A stretch of DNA of 64,000 bases from Arachidicoccus ginsenosidivorans (GTDB lineage Bacteria > Bacteroidota > Bacteroidia > Chitinophagales > Chitinophagaceae): the NCBI RefSeq assembly GCF_007971385.1, contig NZ_CP042434.1, positions 2,542,001 to 2,606,000 of the forward strand, written 5' to 3'. Below the pieces are notes generated by a model. The model made no database searches and was not told the origin of the DNA. It worked only from the letters and a program-made list of their open reading frames with translations. Positions 18,456-28,600 of the stretch are shown here, piece after piece. How positions within the stretch are numbered: the first letter of the stretch is position 1; the number at the start of each line of letters is the position of its first letter. A program made the translations under genes and the position numbers.

Positions 18456-19850
18456 TTATTGTAATTTAATTCTAAAAGGGGCTACTGGTAAGCCGTCACC
18501 AGATATTAGATTTCCTAGTCTTGTATTGGTAAAACCGTATTCGATCAACTTGGGGGCTGTTACTTCTTTACTGGAAACGGTAATACTGCCATCGTGTTCT
18601 ATACTAAGCGTGGCCGGATATAAATGTTGATCTTCTCCTGCAATAAATAATTGCTGTATGTCTTTCGTACTGCCTGATTTTACATTTAGACCCGTTTCGG
18701 CATCCTTAAAATAGATTTGGACTTTATTGCCTTTCACTTCATAGTGGGAGAGTACTGGTGATTTTGGAAAATGCCCTTGCAGCAAATAATGATCTGATAG
18801 CGCAAGATTGGCCAACCGGTAGCCGACATCATATTTGTCATGCGGATGTATATCATTGGTGTCACTGACCAGATCGGCTGTTACAACCATTCCCGTGTGG
18901 GGGAGCGTGAGTGCCTGTGTCTGCTGATCCCTTAATTCTGCGCCGTTTTCAGCATTATAGTGGAAGGGGGCGATCTGGACAAAATAAAATGGAAAATCCT
19001 GATTCCAACGTGTTCTCCAGGAACGGATCATGGTTTTAAACAACTGTCCGTAACTCTGATAGGTATCCACGTTGGATTCTCCCTGGTACCAGATGGTGCC
19101 TGCAATAGCAAAATTGGTAAGGGGATAAATCATCCCATTGTAAGCCCTTCCAGCAAGGATTGGCCAGCCGATAGAGGGTTTTATTTTTTCCTGCCATTTA
19201 TGTAAGAAAGGATTTTCATTGACCAGTGCTGCTGGTGTCCAGACTTCTGCTGGTGTTCCGCCCCAGTTGGAAGATATTAGGCCGATGGGGACATGCAGGT
19301 TTTTATTAAGCTTTTTGCCAAAAAAATAGGCGACTGCGCTGAAATTCTTAAGGGTATTGGAATCACAATGCATCCAGCTGCCTGGCAAATCTTCCTGAGG
19401 TGTTACACCAGTGGTTTTGGGTACCTGGAAAAAATGGAGGTTATAACGGTTGCAACTATCAAAGTCAATACCGATATCTTTGGCTTTACGCCAGTTATAG
19501 GTAAATTCCATATTTGATTGTCCAGAGCAGACCCATACTTCACCCAGCCATACATCACTTAAGCGGATATGGTTATGGGCATCAAAGTCTATCGTAAAAG
19601 GGCCGCCTGCGGCGGGGGTATGTAGCGTTACCATCCATTTACCATCCGGATTGGCGCGTAAATGAATGCTGTCTTTTTGCCAGGAGGGCCAAATTGACAC
19701 CTTTTCATTTGGGGAGGCCCAGCCCCAAAGCTGAATATCCGTTTTTTGTTGTAAGACAACCCCATCAGAGAAGATATGCGGCAGCCGTATTGTGGCTTGG
19801 CTCGCTTGAAACAGGCAGAGCGCAATAACCATCAAAAGAAATTTTTTCAT
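18456..19850 (-). CDS. Sialate O-acetylesterase (SASA/SGNH family)
   Basis: Predicted to remove O-acetyl groups from sialic acids or other acetylated sugars. The 464-residue protein has a type I signal peptide (LLMVIALCLFQASQA). A jelly-roll-like N-domain (FSDGVVLQQ, then WGWASPNEKV) precedes the SGNH hydrolase block VCSGQSNME with nucleophile Ser112. Later motifs are SNWGGTPAEVW, GTIWYQGESN, the block-V-like HPHDKYDVGYRLA (catalytic His) and a C-terminal beta domain. It is exported. Its family (CE20 or related) works with sialidases and hexosaminidases on host or plant glycans, but no sialidase is in this window. It is convergent with recN. A broader sugar acetylesterase role is equally possible. 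Confidence 0.92.
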   Translation of the reverse strand: MKKFLLMVIALCLFQASQATIRLPHIFSDGVVLQQKTDIQLWGWASPNEKVSIWPSWQKDSIHLRANPDGKWMVTLHTPAAGGPFTIDFDAHNHIRLSDVWLGEVWVCSGQSNMEFTYNWRKAKDIGIDFDSCNRYNLHFFQVPKTTGVTPQEDLPGSWMHCDSNTLKNFSAVAYFFGKKLNKNLHVPIGLISSNWGGTPAEVWTPAALVNENPFLHKWQEKIKPSIGWPILAGRAYNGMIYPLTNFAIAGTIWYQGESNVDTYQSYGQLFKTMIRSWRTRWNQDFPFYFVQIAPFHYNAENGAELRDQQTQALTLPHTGMVVTADLVSDTNDIHPHDKYDVGYRLANLALSDHYLLQGHFPKSPVLSHYEVKGNKVQIYFKDAETGLNVKSGSTKDIQQLFIAGEDQHLYPATLSIEHDGSITVSSKEVTAPKLIEYGFTNTRLGNLISGDGLPVAPFRIKLQ

Positions 19851-20007
19851 CGTAAATGCTAATTTTAATTTTCGTCTATTTATTGAGTTTGGCCGGCATT
19901 TATTATCGTTCGTGGTTGTATTGCAAGTTATATTTTATCCTATAATACAGCCCATAATAAATAATGGCAGGCTAAAATACAAAATAATAAGCTGGAGAAT
20001 GACTGTC

Positions 20008-20613
20008 TTATAGGATTGTATGAGAGTTTGATAATTTTGTATAACTCTTTTTCCAGTCAATGTATCCTTTGATGCACAAAATAGTGGTCACCACAGAAAG
20101 GATGGCATATCCCGGCATACTTCTATCGAGCATCAGGATTATTGAGGCACCATTAATAAAAAACCAATATACCCAGGCTGACAATACTTTTCTGGCCTCC
20201 AAAAAAGTCGCACTAAAACTAAATACGGTAATCACTGCATCAAAATAAGGTCTGGGTGAATCAGTCAATTGGTGAGACAAACGACCAAGCATTAGTGAAA
20301 GAAGGACGCAGACAACTATATTAATCAAATGATCGCTTGATTTCCACACGGAAACAGGTAAAACTGCTGGTTCATTTGTTGCCGTACGCCTTTTGGGATG
20401 AAGCCAGTGATACCAGCCATAGACCCCCATAATGACATAATAAAAATTAAGAGCTGCCTCCAGATATATTTTTGCATGCATTAATGACCAGATATATAGG
20501 GCACTGGCTATAATGCCGCATATCCAGCACAGGATATGCTGGCGGATAATAAAAATTACATAAAGAAGGCCAAAGGCGACGGAAGTGTATTCAATCCAGT
20601 CAAATAGATTCAT
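20008..20613 (-). CDS. pnuT: PnuC-family transporter, probably thiamine transporter PnuT
   Basis: An integral membrane protein of 201 residues with about seven helices, of the PnuC family of vitamin facilitators. Motifs include the N-terminal EYTSVAFGLLYVI, ILCWICGIIASALYIW and YGWYHW, the Trp/Tyr-rich substrate-site region. PnuC itself imports nicotinamide riboside. Relatives under TPP riboswitch control (PnuT) import thiamine. A full TPP riboswitch lies 148 nt upstream on the same strand, so thiamine or a thiamine precursor is the likely substrate. In many Bacteroidota a TonB receptor and a thiamine pyrophosphokinase are next to pnuT, but neither is adjacent here. Confidence 0.88.
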   Translation of the reverse strand: MNLFDWIEYTSVAFGLLYVIFIIRQHILCWICGIIASALYIWSLMHAKIYLEAALNFYYVIMGVYGWYHWLHPKRRTATNEPAVLPVSVWKSSDHLINIVVCVLLSLMLGRLSHQLTDSPRPYFDAVITVFSFSATFLEARKVLSAWVYWFFINGASIILMLDRSMPGYAILSVVTTILCIKGYIDWKKSYTKLSNSHTIL

Positions 20614-20760
20614 GGTGCTTTTTTCGGACTATTTAATTAATATAACAAAATAATAATCAGGTATTGTCAGCGAATGTTGAAAGGAGATTCGAACTTGAAT
20701 AGATCAGGCGCTTTTGGACAGCAGGGGCGCATATGACGCTGGAATTTTCAAAATTTAATC

Positions 20761-20851
20761 AACATCAATTTCCTACGCAGACATTATCCTGATCAGGTAT
20801 TACGGGTTTCATTCTCAGCCAATCACCATCGTGCAGACTCCCCGAGATGTT
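20761..20851 (-). promoter_or_regulatory. TPP (thiamine pyrophosphate) riboswitch
   Basis: Reading the minus strand, all core elements occur in order: P1 arm AACATC, GGGGAGTC, GGCTGAGA, ACCCG, ACCTGATCAGGATAATG, CTGCGTAGGAA, and the closing P1 arm GATGTT. The pyrimidine-sensing CTGAGA and the pyrophosphate-sensing GCGTAGG are both intact. It controls the PnuC-family gene 148 nt downstream. High TPP is expected to reduce expression. The 147-nt expression platform shows no obvious strong terminator, so control of translation initiation is possible. Confidence 0.95.
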
Positions 20852-21336
20852 ACAAGCCGCAAGTTAAGGTATTTGATGAATCACTTACGCAATTACGGTG
20901 GATGATTGGTATAGCCGTTGCTGCTAGCTAAGCTGATTTTTAGGAAGGCCAGTTGCTGATGCGTAACCTAAACAATCCGGGTTTTGAGCACTAAACTGGC
21001 CAGAACAACAACTGTGGTTACTTAATTTTTAATGACAATGCTGAACTAATTTATTGTTCAATGAAGGATTTGAGGGAGTATATTAATTTATATAATTATT
21101 TGAATATAATTGTAAAACAATTAATTGTTATGCTTGAAAGCAGTTAATTACCGCAAACTTCGGCATTTGTTATTCAAATCAGCAAGGTAAACCAACCTTT
21201 TTTTACTGCTAAAACCAACAATAGGTCCGACAAAATCACTCAGATTGATGCTTGATAAATATAAAATTCTTTATTTTGTGGTTTCAATAAATAATTATCT
21301 TTAAAAGCATAATACAAACATTTAAAAATTTAACCC
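20852..21336. other. Divergent gap between riboswitch and fabI
   Basis: No gene. It should hold the promoter of the pnuT transcript (minus) and of fabI (plus). No perfect TAnnTTTG box was found for either. AT-rich throughout its right half. Confidence 0.4.
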
Positions 21337-22152
21337 ATGTCGCATAACCTATTAAAAGGAAAGAAAGGAATTATATTTGGTGCCTTAAATGAACAATCTC
21401 TGGCCTGGCAAACAGCCCTGAAATGCCATGAAGAAGGAGCAGAAATCGTGCTTACCAATGCACCAATTGCACTTAGAATGGGTGAAATCAATAAGTTGGC
21501 AGAAACAATTAATGCGCCCATTATCGGAGCAGATGTTACCAAAATGGAAGACCTTGAGGCCCTCATTGATCAATCTATGGCGCATTTTGGCGGTAAGATT
21601 GATTTTATCCTGCATAGCGTAGGTATGAGTATGAACATCCGCAAAGGCAATCCATATACCCACCTGAATCATGAATGGGAGCTAAAAACGCTGGATATCT
21701 CTGCTGTCAGTTTCCACCGTGTATTACAGGTCGCTTACGAAAAAGACGCTTTAAATGAATGGGCGAGCGTCGTAGCACTGACCTACATTGCTGCGCAGCG
21801 TGTATTCCCGGATTACAATGAAATGGCCGACGCTAAGTCTTTGTTGGAAAGTATTGCCAGGAGCTTTGGTTACCATTACGGTATTAAAAACAAGGTCCGT
21901 GTTAATACGATTTCTCAATCGCCTACCAGAACAACAGCCGGTAGCGGCGTAAAAGGTTTTGATGGGTTTATCAATTTTTCAGAAGCAATGAGCCCGCTGG
22001 GTAATGCCTCGGCTGAGGCTTTTGCTGGTTACTGTGTCACATTGTTCAGTGATCTTACCAGGTATGTTACGATGCAAAACCTTTATCATGATGGTGGTTA
22101 CAGCTCCACGGGTGTGACGCAACCGGTGGTAGATAAAATGGCCAGTGAATAA
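21337..22152 (+). CDS. fabI: Enoyl-ACP reductase FabI
   Basis: NADH-dependent reductase of the last step in each round of type II fatty acid elongation. The 271-residue short-chain dehydrogenase fold begins with KKGIIFGALNEQSLAW (the FabI-type glycine loop). Other blocks are GADVTKMEDLEALI, LHSVGMS, and the catalytic Tyr-x6-Lys in DYNEMADAKSLLES, with the second Tyr in LTYIAAQRV. RVNTISQSPTRTTAGSG forms the substrate loop. All active residues are present. It is a target of triclosan-type inhibitors. Single gene with a bidirectional terminator shared with asnS. Confidence 0.95.
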   Translation: MSHNLLKGKKGIIFGALNEQSLAWQTALKCHEEGAEIVLTNAPIALRMGEINKLAETINAPIIGADVTKMEDLEALIDQSMAHFGGKIDFILHSVGMSMNIRKGNPYTHLNHEWELKTLDISAVSFHRVLQVAYEKDALNEWASVVALTYIAAQRVFPDYNEMADAKSLLESIARSFGYHYGIKNKVRVNTISQSPTRTTAGSGVKGFDGFINFSEAMSPLGNASAEAFAGYCVTLFSDLTRYVTMQNLYHDGGYSSTGVTQPVVDKMASE

Positions 22153-22168
22153 AAAGTTGTGCCCTGAT

Positions 22169-22210
22169 AAAACAAATAATGGACGCCAATCGGCGTCCAT
22201 TATTTGTTTT
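22169..22210. terminator. Bidirectional terminator between fabI and asnS
   Basis: A perfect 19-bp stem with a 4-nt loop (AATC), A-rich on one side and T-rich on the other. It lies between convergent stops. Confidence 0.88.
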
Positions 22211-22254
22211 AGGCTTGATAGTGAATCTTTTAGTGCCTTATTTTCGATGAGACA

Positions 22255-23691
22255 TTAGAATTCACAGTTTTTGGGTGTTCTGGCAAAAGGAATAACATCC
22301 CGGATATTACTCATGCCGGTTACAAAGAGGACCATTCTTTCAAAACCGAGCCCAAAGCCCGCATGTGGAACGGTTCCAAAGCGCCTGGTATCTAAATACC
22401 ACTGCATTTCTTTTAATGGAACATGCATTTCCTGCATTCTGGTTTCCAGTTTATCCAGTCTTTCTTCTCTTTGAGAACCCCCTACAATTTCTCCAATGCC
22501 TGGGGCCAGAATATCCATGGCTGCCACCGTTTTGCCATCATCATTTTGGCGCATGTAAAAGGCTTTGATATCTTTTGGATAATCAGTGACGATTACTGGC
22601 TTTTTATAATGCTTTTCGACCAGGTATCTTTCATGCTCGCTTTGCAGGTCAATGCCCCATTTGACCTCATATTTAAATTTCTTCTTTTTATAAGCCGGGG
22701 ATTGCAACAGCACCTCAATCGCCTCTGAATAAGTGATTCTTTCAAATCGGTTATCCAGTACAAATTGTAGTTTATCCAGTAGGCCGAGTTCACTGCGCTG
22801 GGCCTGTGGCAGGGCTTTTTCTTCTTCTTTTTGGCGGGTATCCAGAAAACTCAGATCTGCCGCATTATGCTCCATGACATAGCGGATAAGGTATTGAATA
22901 AACTCCTCTGCCAGATCCATATTGTCCTGAAGGTCATAAAAAGCCATTTCTGGTTCGATCATCCAGAACTCTGCCAGGTGCCTGGTGGTATTGGAATTTT
23001 CAGCCCTGAAAGTAGGCCCGAATGTATAGATATCGCCCAGGGCAGTAGCCGCCAGTTCGCCTTCCAATTGACCGGATACGGTCAGATTGGTGCTTTTGCC
23101 GAAAAAATCCTGACTAAAATCAATGCCGCCTTCAGCGCTCTTTGGTAACTGTGCCAGTGGCAAGGTTGTAACCTGGAACATTTCTCCTGCCCCCTCTGCA
23201 TCACTGGAAGTGATGATCGGCGTATGTAAGTAAACAAATCCTTTTTCGTTAAAGAACCTGTGGATGGCAAATGCCAGGGCGTGCCGGATTCTGAAAATCG
23301 CACTAAAGGTATTGGTTCTGAAACGTAAATGCGCAATTTCCCTTAAAAACTCCAGACTGTGTTTTTTGGGCTGCAAAGGATACTGCTCACTATCGCTGTC
23401 TCCCAGTACTTCAATAACAGCAGCCTTGATCTCCATTTTCTGACCTTTACCCAAAGAAGGAATCAGTTCACCCGTTATCTTCAAAGCAGCACCCGTGGTA
23501 ATGCGTTTTAAAGTGGCCTCATCCAGCAAGCCTAGTTCGACAACGATCTGCAGATTATTTAGGGTACTGCCATCATTAAGGGCTATAAACTGATTGTTGC
23601 GAAAGGTGCGCACCCATCCCATAACGGTTACCTGCTGTCCGGTGGGTTCACCGGCCAGTAATTCCTTGATCTTTGTTCTCTTGTTAAACAT
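22255..23691 (-). CDS. asnS: Asparaginyl-tRNA synthetase
   Basis: Charges tRNA-Asn, class IIb, 478 residues, full length. The N-terminal OB-fold anticodon-binding domain ([13 protein letters not shown], then FIALNDGS) precedes the catalytic domain with [26 protein letters not shown] (motif 2), and motif 3 [15 protein letters not shown]. The C-terminus ends in [15 protein letters not shown], typical of AsnRS rather than AspRS. A -7 box CAAAGATA (minus TATCTTTG) is 33 bp upstream. Presence of asnS suggests direct charging of tRNA-Asn rather than the GatCAB route. Confidence 0.97.
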   Translation of the reverse strand: MFNKRTKIKELLAGEPTGQQVTVMGWVRTFRNNQFIALNDGSTLNNLQIVVELGLLDEATLKRITTGAALKITGELIPSLGKGQKMEIKAAVIEVLGDSDSEQYPLQPKKHSLEFLREIAHLRFRTNTFSAIFRIRHALAFAIHRFFNEKGFVYLHTPIITSSDAEGAGEMFQVTTLPLAQLPKSAEGGIDFSQDFFGKSTNLTVSGQLEGELAATALGDIYTFGPTFRAENSNTTRHLAEFWMIEPEMAFYDLQDNMDLAEEFIQYLIRYVMEHNAADLSFLDTRQKEEEKALPQAQRSELGLLDKLQFVLDNRFERITYSEAIEVLLQSPAYKKKKFKYEVKWGIDLQSEHERYLVEKHYKKPVIVTDYPKDIKAFYMRQNDDGKTVAAMDILAPGIGEIVGGSQREERLDKLETRMQEMHVPLKEMQWYLDTRRFGTVPHAGFGLGFERMVLFVTGMSNIRDVIPFARTPKNCEF

Positions 23692-23723
23692 CTGAATAAA
23701 TTAATTAATACGGTTTAAGGGTG

Positions 23724-23731
23724 CAAAGATA
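23724..23731 (-). promoter_or_regulatory. -7 box of asnS promoter
   Basis: Minus strand reads TATCTTTG, a perfect TAnnTTTG, 33 bp before the asnS ATG. Confidence 0.5.
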
Positions 23732-23946
23732 ACTTAATTCGGGGTTTTCTAAGAAGCCGCTGGTGCTGAAGTGAATGGTTTGCCGTAAATTTGTTTTAGG
23801 AGCGTATAAGCGAGTGTTAGTCAGCTCTTTATTTTAATATGCTGCAGTTGGCTACTTTTTTTTGGGGTAAATGTCCAATACTGGCGGTGCGGCTCGTTAT
23901 ATACAGCGAGCGCTAATTATTTTAATCACTTAAAAAATTGGAAACA

Positions 23947-24287
23947 ATGGGTAATTTTTGTATTTATTCAGAAGAAATGAGTCTGAAATCCCTGAAATGT
24001 CACCCGAGCAAATGCAGCAGGTCACCCAGCGGTGGATCAACTGGATAACAGAGCTGGACAAGGCCGGGCAATTAGCCGACAGGGGTAACAGGTTGAAAAA
24101 AGCCGGTAAAGTCGTACGGCCAGAAGGACTGGTTACTGATGGACCTTACGTTGAGCTTAAAGAAGCAATTGGAGGATTTATCGTAGTAAAGGCTGATGAT
24201 TTAGACGCCGCCGCTGCAATGGCTAAAGGTTGTCCGATATTTTCTTTTGGGGGCAATGTGGAAGTCCGGGAGATAGACGTGCTCTAA
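23947..24287 (+). CDS. DGPF/YCII-related domain protein, frameshifted near start
   Basis: A small cytoplasmic protein of the DGPF (YCII-like) family, co-encoded with ECF42 sigma factors. Conserved blocks are WINWITELDKAGQL, LTDGPYVELKEAIGGFIVV (family DGPF motif as DGPY), AKGCPIF and GGNVEVREI. From ATG 23947 the frame reads MGNF and then leaves the family frame. The expected MGNFLYLFRRNE appears if the T run at 23955-23959 has six T instead of five. With that base the gene has 113 codons plus stop. Alternatively translation starts at TTG 23958. The DGPF function is unknown; it is a presumed target or partner of the sigma factor 40 bp downstream. Confidence 0.85.
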
Positions 24288-24327
24288 CAAACAAATCTGG
24301 GGCATTATTTAATAAATCATTACATCC

Positions 24328-25572
24328 ATGGAGCAACAAAAGGTCCTGCCGCATCTGTTTAGAACCCAGCATCAGAAGATGATTGCTGTGTTGGTCAGGC
24401 TTTTCGGTACGCAGTTTTTGCAAGTGGCCGAAGATATTGTCAGTGACTGCTTTTTAGCAGCCGCCGAGCTTTGGGGATTAAAAGGCCTGCCGGAAAACCC
24501 GGCAGGTTGGCTTTACGTAATGGCCAAAAATAAAGCGCTGGATCATTTGCGTAGAAATAAGATTTTCCGAGATAAGGTTACCCCACAATTAAAATTAAGT
24601 ACAACTTCTTCAGCTGAAGACTTTGATCTGGATCTATCTGATACGCATGTAAAAGACAGTCAACTTGCCATGTTGTTTGTGGTCTGTAATCCCATAAATA
24701 AACCCGCTGCCCAGGTCGCACTTGCTTTAAACCTGCTGTGCGGTTTTGGGGCTTCAGAAATCGCCTCGGCTTTTCTGACGGACCGGGAAACGGTCTACAA
24801 AAGGCTGCAGCGGGCAAAAAAACTGCTGCAGGATAAAGCCCTCAGTGTTGAGCAACCTTCAGAAAATGAGATCAAAGAAAGATTGCCGCAGGTGCTGCTC
24901 GTAGTATATCTCTTGTTCAATGAAGGGTATTTTAGTGAGGGGCCTGATAAAGCGATCCGCGAAGAGCTTTGTCAGGAGGCCATGCGGTTGGGGATTTTAC
25001 TGACCGAGTCTCCGTTAACGGCACTTCCGTCGACGTATGCCTTATTGGCGTTGATGTGTTTTCACGGCTCCAGATTTGAAGCCAGACAAGATCAGCGTGG
25101 CGAACTGGTATTATACCAGGATCAAAACAGGGCAGCCTGGGATCAGCAGTTAATTAATAAAGGGCGTTACTTTTTGCAAAAAGCCATGGCTGAGGGGGCC
25201 GCTGCCAGTAAATTTCACCTCGAAGCCGGCATCGCATTTTGGCACAGTTTTCCCGAAGAACAGCCCCAAAAATGGGAGCAAATCCTCAAATTATATGATT
25301 TGTTATTGAAGCAGCAGTATACACCGATGGCTGCGCTGAACCGGGTTTATGCTTTGTCAAAAGTGGAAGGGAAGCAAAAGGCCTTGAGTGCCATGGCAGA
25401 AATTCATCTGGACCAGCATTATCTTTACCATAGTCTGCTGGCAGAATTGTATACTGATATGGATAATCAAAAGGCGGCAGCGCATCTTAGGCAAGCCGTT
25501 GGACTGGCCAAATCACCGGCTGGTCGCCGTATATTGGATGGAAAGCTCAGGGTTTTAAAAGAGCAGCTATAA
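24328..25572 (+). CDS. ECF42-type RNA polymerase sigma factor with C-terminal TPR-like extension
   Basis: Directs RNA polymerase to specific promoters. It has 414 residues, longer than most ECF sigmas. Region sigma-2 (about 10-75) includes AEDIVSDCFLAAAELW and NPAGWLYVMAKNKALDHLRR. Region sigma-4 (about 115-160) has LNLLCGFGASEIASAFL and the KRLQRAKKLL helix. The long C-terminal part has YLLFNEGYFSEGP, LMCFHGSR, LYQDQNRAAWD and ALNRVYALSK, the helical repeat extension of the ECF42 group, which replaces the anti-sigma factor in control. The upstream DGPF gene is the usual partner. A possible ECF-type promoter (TGTCCA at 23872, CGTT at 23895, 17 bp apart) precedes the pair, but this is weak. 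Confidence 0.93.
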   Translation: MEQQKVLPHLFRTQHQKMIAVLVRLFGTQFLQVAEDIVSDCFLAAAELWGLKGLPENPAGWLYVMAKNKALDHLRRNKIFRDKVTPQLKLSTTSSAEDFDLDLSDTHVKDSQLAMLFVVCNPINKPAAQVALALNLLCGFGASEIASAFLTDRETVYKRLQRAKKLLQDKALSVEQPSENEIKERLPQVLLVVYLLFNEGYFSEGPDKAIREELCQEAMRLGILLTESPLTALPSTYALLALMCFHGSRFEARQDQRGELVLYQDQNRAAWDQQLINKGRYFLQKAMAEGAAASKFHLEAGIAFWHSFPEEQPQKWEQILKLYDLLLKQQYTPMAALNRVYALSKVEGKQKALSAMAEIHLDQHYLYHSLLAELYTDMDNQKAAAHLRQAVGLAKSPAGRRILDGKLRVLKEQL

Positions 25573-25637
25573 CTGAATTTATAAAATTCTCCCGTATATA
25601 TCGTTCTACTTAGTTTAGGTCAACCGTTTGCATAGGT

Positions 25638-25645
25638 TATTTTTG
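25638..25645 (+). promoter_or_regulatory. -7 box before the secreted glycosidase gene
   Basis: TATTTTTG matches TAnnTTTG, 50 bp before the ATG at 25695. No clear -33 box. Confidence 0.35.
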
Positions 25646-25694
25646 CATATTTGCCGTACCTTTCCTGTTATTCATCCATTCGTATAAAGTAAGT

Positions 25695-28600
25695 ATGCAA
25701 AAGCTGTTTTTAGCAGGGATATTAAGCCTGATGGCGGGTCTGGTTACCGCTCAGATGCATCATCCAAAAAATGACCATCAAAAAGGAGGTCAATTAGGCC
25801 AGATGCAATACAGGGTCAGTAAATCAACCTGGAATCCTGATAGCCTGGGCAATCACCGGATCGTCGTAAGCGTGAGTAGCAAAGGGGACATTGCAAAGGT
25901 ACAGCTGCTCTGGAGAAGAAGAGATGACGCGCCCGAAAAAAAGGGGATTATAATAGTAGATGCCCAGAAAAATAGTGTCGTTCAAAACCACAAATCTGTG
26001 GATTTTACAAGAAGTTCAGGCACGATTTATTTTGAACCGACTTCCGGACCAGGCACCTATTATATTTATTATATGCCTTATCATTTAAAAGGCACTTTTT
26101 ATCCCAGCACCCATTATTTACCTGAAGCAAACAAGCCAGCCAGTAACTGGCTAAATGATGTTAATAGTGGAGGCAAGTCAAGTATAGCCACCGCCAAGGC
26201 GGTTGCCATTGAATCTGTGGATGCCTTTAATCAATTTAGTCCCATGGAGATTACGGCAACGCCTGGGGAGACTGCTGCACTTGTAGCAAAAAATAGTGGG
26301 GCGGCATTTTTGGTATTTCCGGAAGATAGAATGCATCCCATCCGGATGACCAAGGATTTGCCTTACCGGTGGATTGAAAAAGGCACTAGCTTACAATTTA
26401 AAGATACAGCTGACAGGGGCGCCAACTTTGCCTACCAGTTAGGCGTATATGCACAAAAGACGGCACTATCTGATGTAAAGGTTCAATTTTCAGACCTTAA
26501 AAGCAGCAGTGGCAGCATAATAGGGCAATCGGCGCTTGGCTGTATTAATAATACCGGGGTCAATTGGATCGGCCAGCCTGAAAGCTTTACTGTCAATGTA
26601 CCCAAAGGCCTGGTACAGGCCCTTTGGTGTACGGTAGCGGTACCTGAAGATGCGAAGCCAGGACTTTACCTTGGAACGGCCACTATTCAGACCGCAAATG
26701 CAGGTACCAGGACTGTGCATATCCAGTTGGAAGTAAAATCAAGACTAGCAAAAGATCATGGGGTTGATGAACCCGGCAAACAGACACGCCTTGCCTGGCT
26801 GAATTCTACACTGGCAGAGAAAAATACCGTGATTCGTCCTTATATACCGCTTCAGAAATCTGGCAATACGATTCATTTACTAGGTAGGTCCTTAAAGGTG
26901 GCAGCCACCGGCCTGCCAGCCCAAATTGAAAGCTTTTTTACTACAAGATTGACTTCCATTGGTGATTCTGGAAGAAACTTGTTTACAGAGCCGGTACATT
27001 TTCATTTTAATAAGGCAGACACAAAGGCTATTAACTTTAAGTCAGGCCCCATAAAATATACAGAGGTATCAGATGGAACGGTGTCCTGGCAGGTGGATAA
27101 TCAATCCACAGCGCTGGATATGCTCGTGAAAGGTTCCTTAGAGTTTGACGGATTTGTAAATTATACGGTCAAGGTAACCGCCCTTCAAGATATCGATCTG
27201 AGCAATATTTCACTGCATCTACCCATGGTGCCAGCCGCAGCCAAATACATAATGGGGCTAGGTTATGAAGGGCAGAAGGCTCCAGCTGCCGTAGACTGGA
27301 AATGGCAGGTGGCAACTAAAAATCAAGACGGTGCCTGGCTGGGAGACGTGAATGCCGGTTTGCAATATGGACTAAGGGATGAACATTATGTCAGACCACT
27401 GAATACCAACTTTTATTTGCAAAAACCCTTGTTGTTACCTCTTTCGTGGGGCAATGCAGGCAAAGGGGGGATTAAAATGGGTATGAAAGGAGCGGCCTAT
27501 CTGGTAGATAATTATACAGGGCCCCGCAGCATGAAAAAGGGGGATACACTCTTTTTTAATTTTAGACTATTGATTACGCCTTTTCACACAATAGACACGA
27601 AGGCACACTTTGCTAACCGGTATATCCATAAATACATTAATACCGACACGGCTAAAGCATTAGGAGCTACGGTGATTAATATCCATCAGGGAACGGCTAT
27701 TAACCCTTATATCAATTATCCTTTTATTCGCACGGATGCCATGAAGGCTTATATAGACAGTGCGCATAATGAAGGAATGAAGGTAAAGATTTACAATACG
27801 GTTCGGGAATTATCTAATCGTGCCTATGAATTGCCAGCACTCTTTAGCCTGGGCCATGAGATTTATTCCGCCGGCAAAGGCGGCGGTTATTCCTGGCTGA
27901 GGGAACATCTTGATCAGGATTATATAGCTGCCTGGTTTACCCCAGAGGAAAAAGATGCTGCAATTGTCAACAGTGGCATGAGTCGCTGGCATAACTATTA
28001 TGTGGAAGGGATTAACTGGCTCACTAAAAATATCGGCATAGATGGGTTGTATCTGGATGATGTAGCCTTTGACAGAGATATTATGAAAAGGGTCAAAAGA
28101 GTGTTGACCACAGATAATCATCCCGGTCTTATTGATCTGCATTCAGCCAGTCAGTATGATAAAGCCGACGGCTTTATCAATAGCGCCATGCTGTATATGG
28201 AGCTCTTTCCTTATTTGAATAGGCTTTGGTTTGGGGAGAAATTTGATTATGAAAACACGTCCAGCGATTATTACCTGACCGAGATGTCAGGGATTCCTTT
28301 TGGACTGATGGGAGAAATGCTGGAGCATGATGGGAACCCCTGGAGAGGTATGGTTTATGGTATGACGGATCGGTTGCTATGGTCCGAGACGGCAGATCCA
28401 AGACCCCTTTGGAAGGAGTGGGACCGTTTTGGGATTAAAGACGCTGAAATGATAGGCTATTGGGCGACGGATAACCCGATCAAAACAGATAATGCGCTAG
28501 TGCCTGCCACCATTTATCAGAAAAAGGGCAAAGTATTGATCTCCATTGCCAGTTGGGCACCCAAAACGACTGAAGTGCATCTTAATATCGACTGGAAAGC

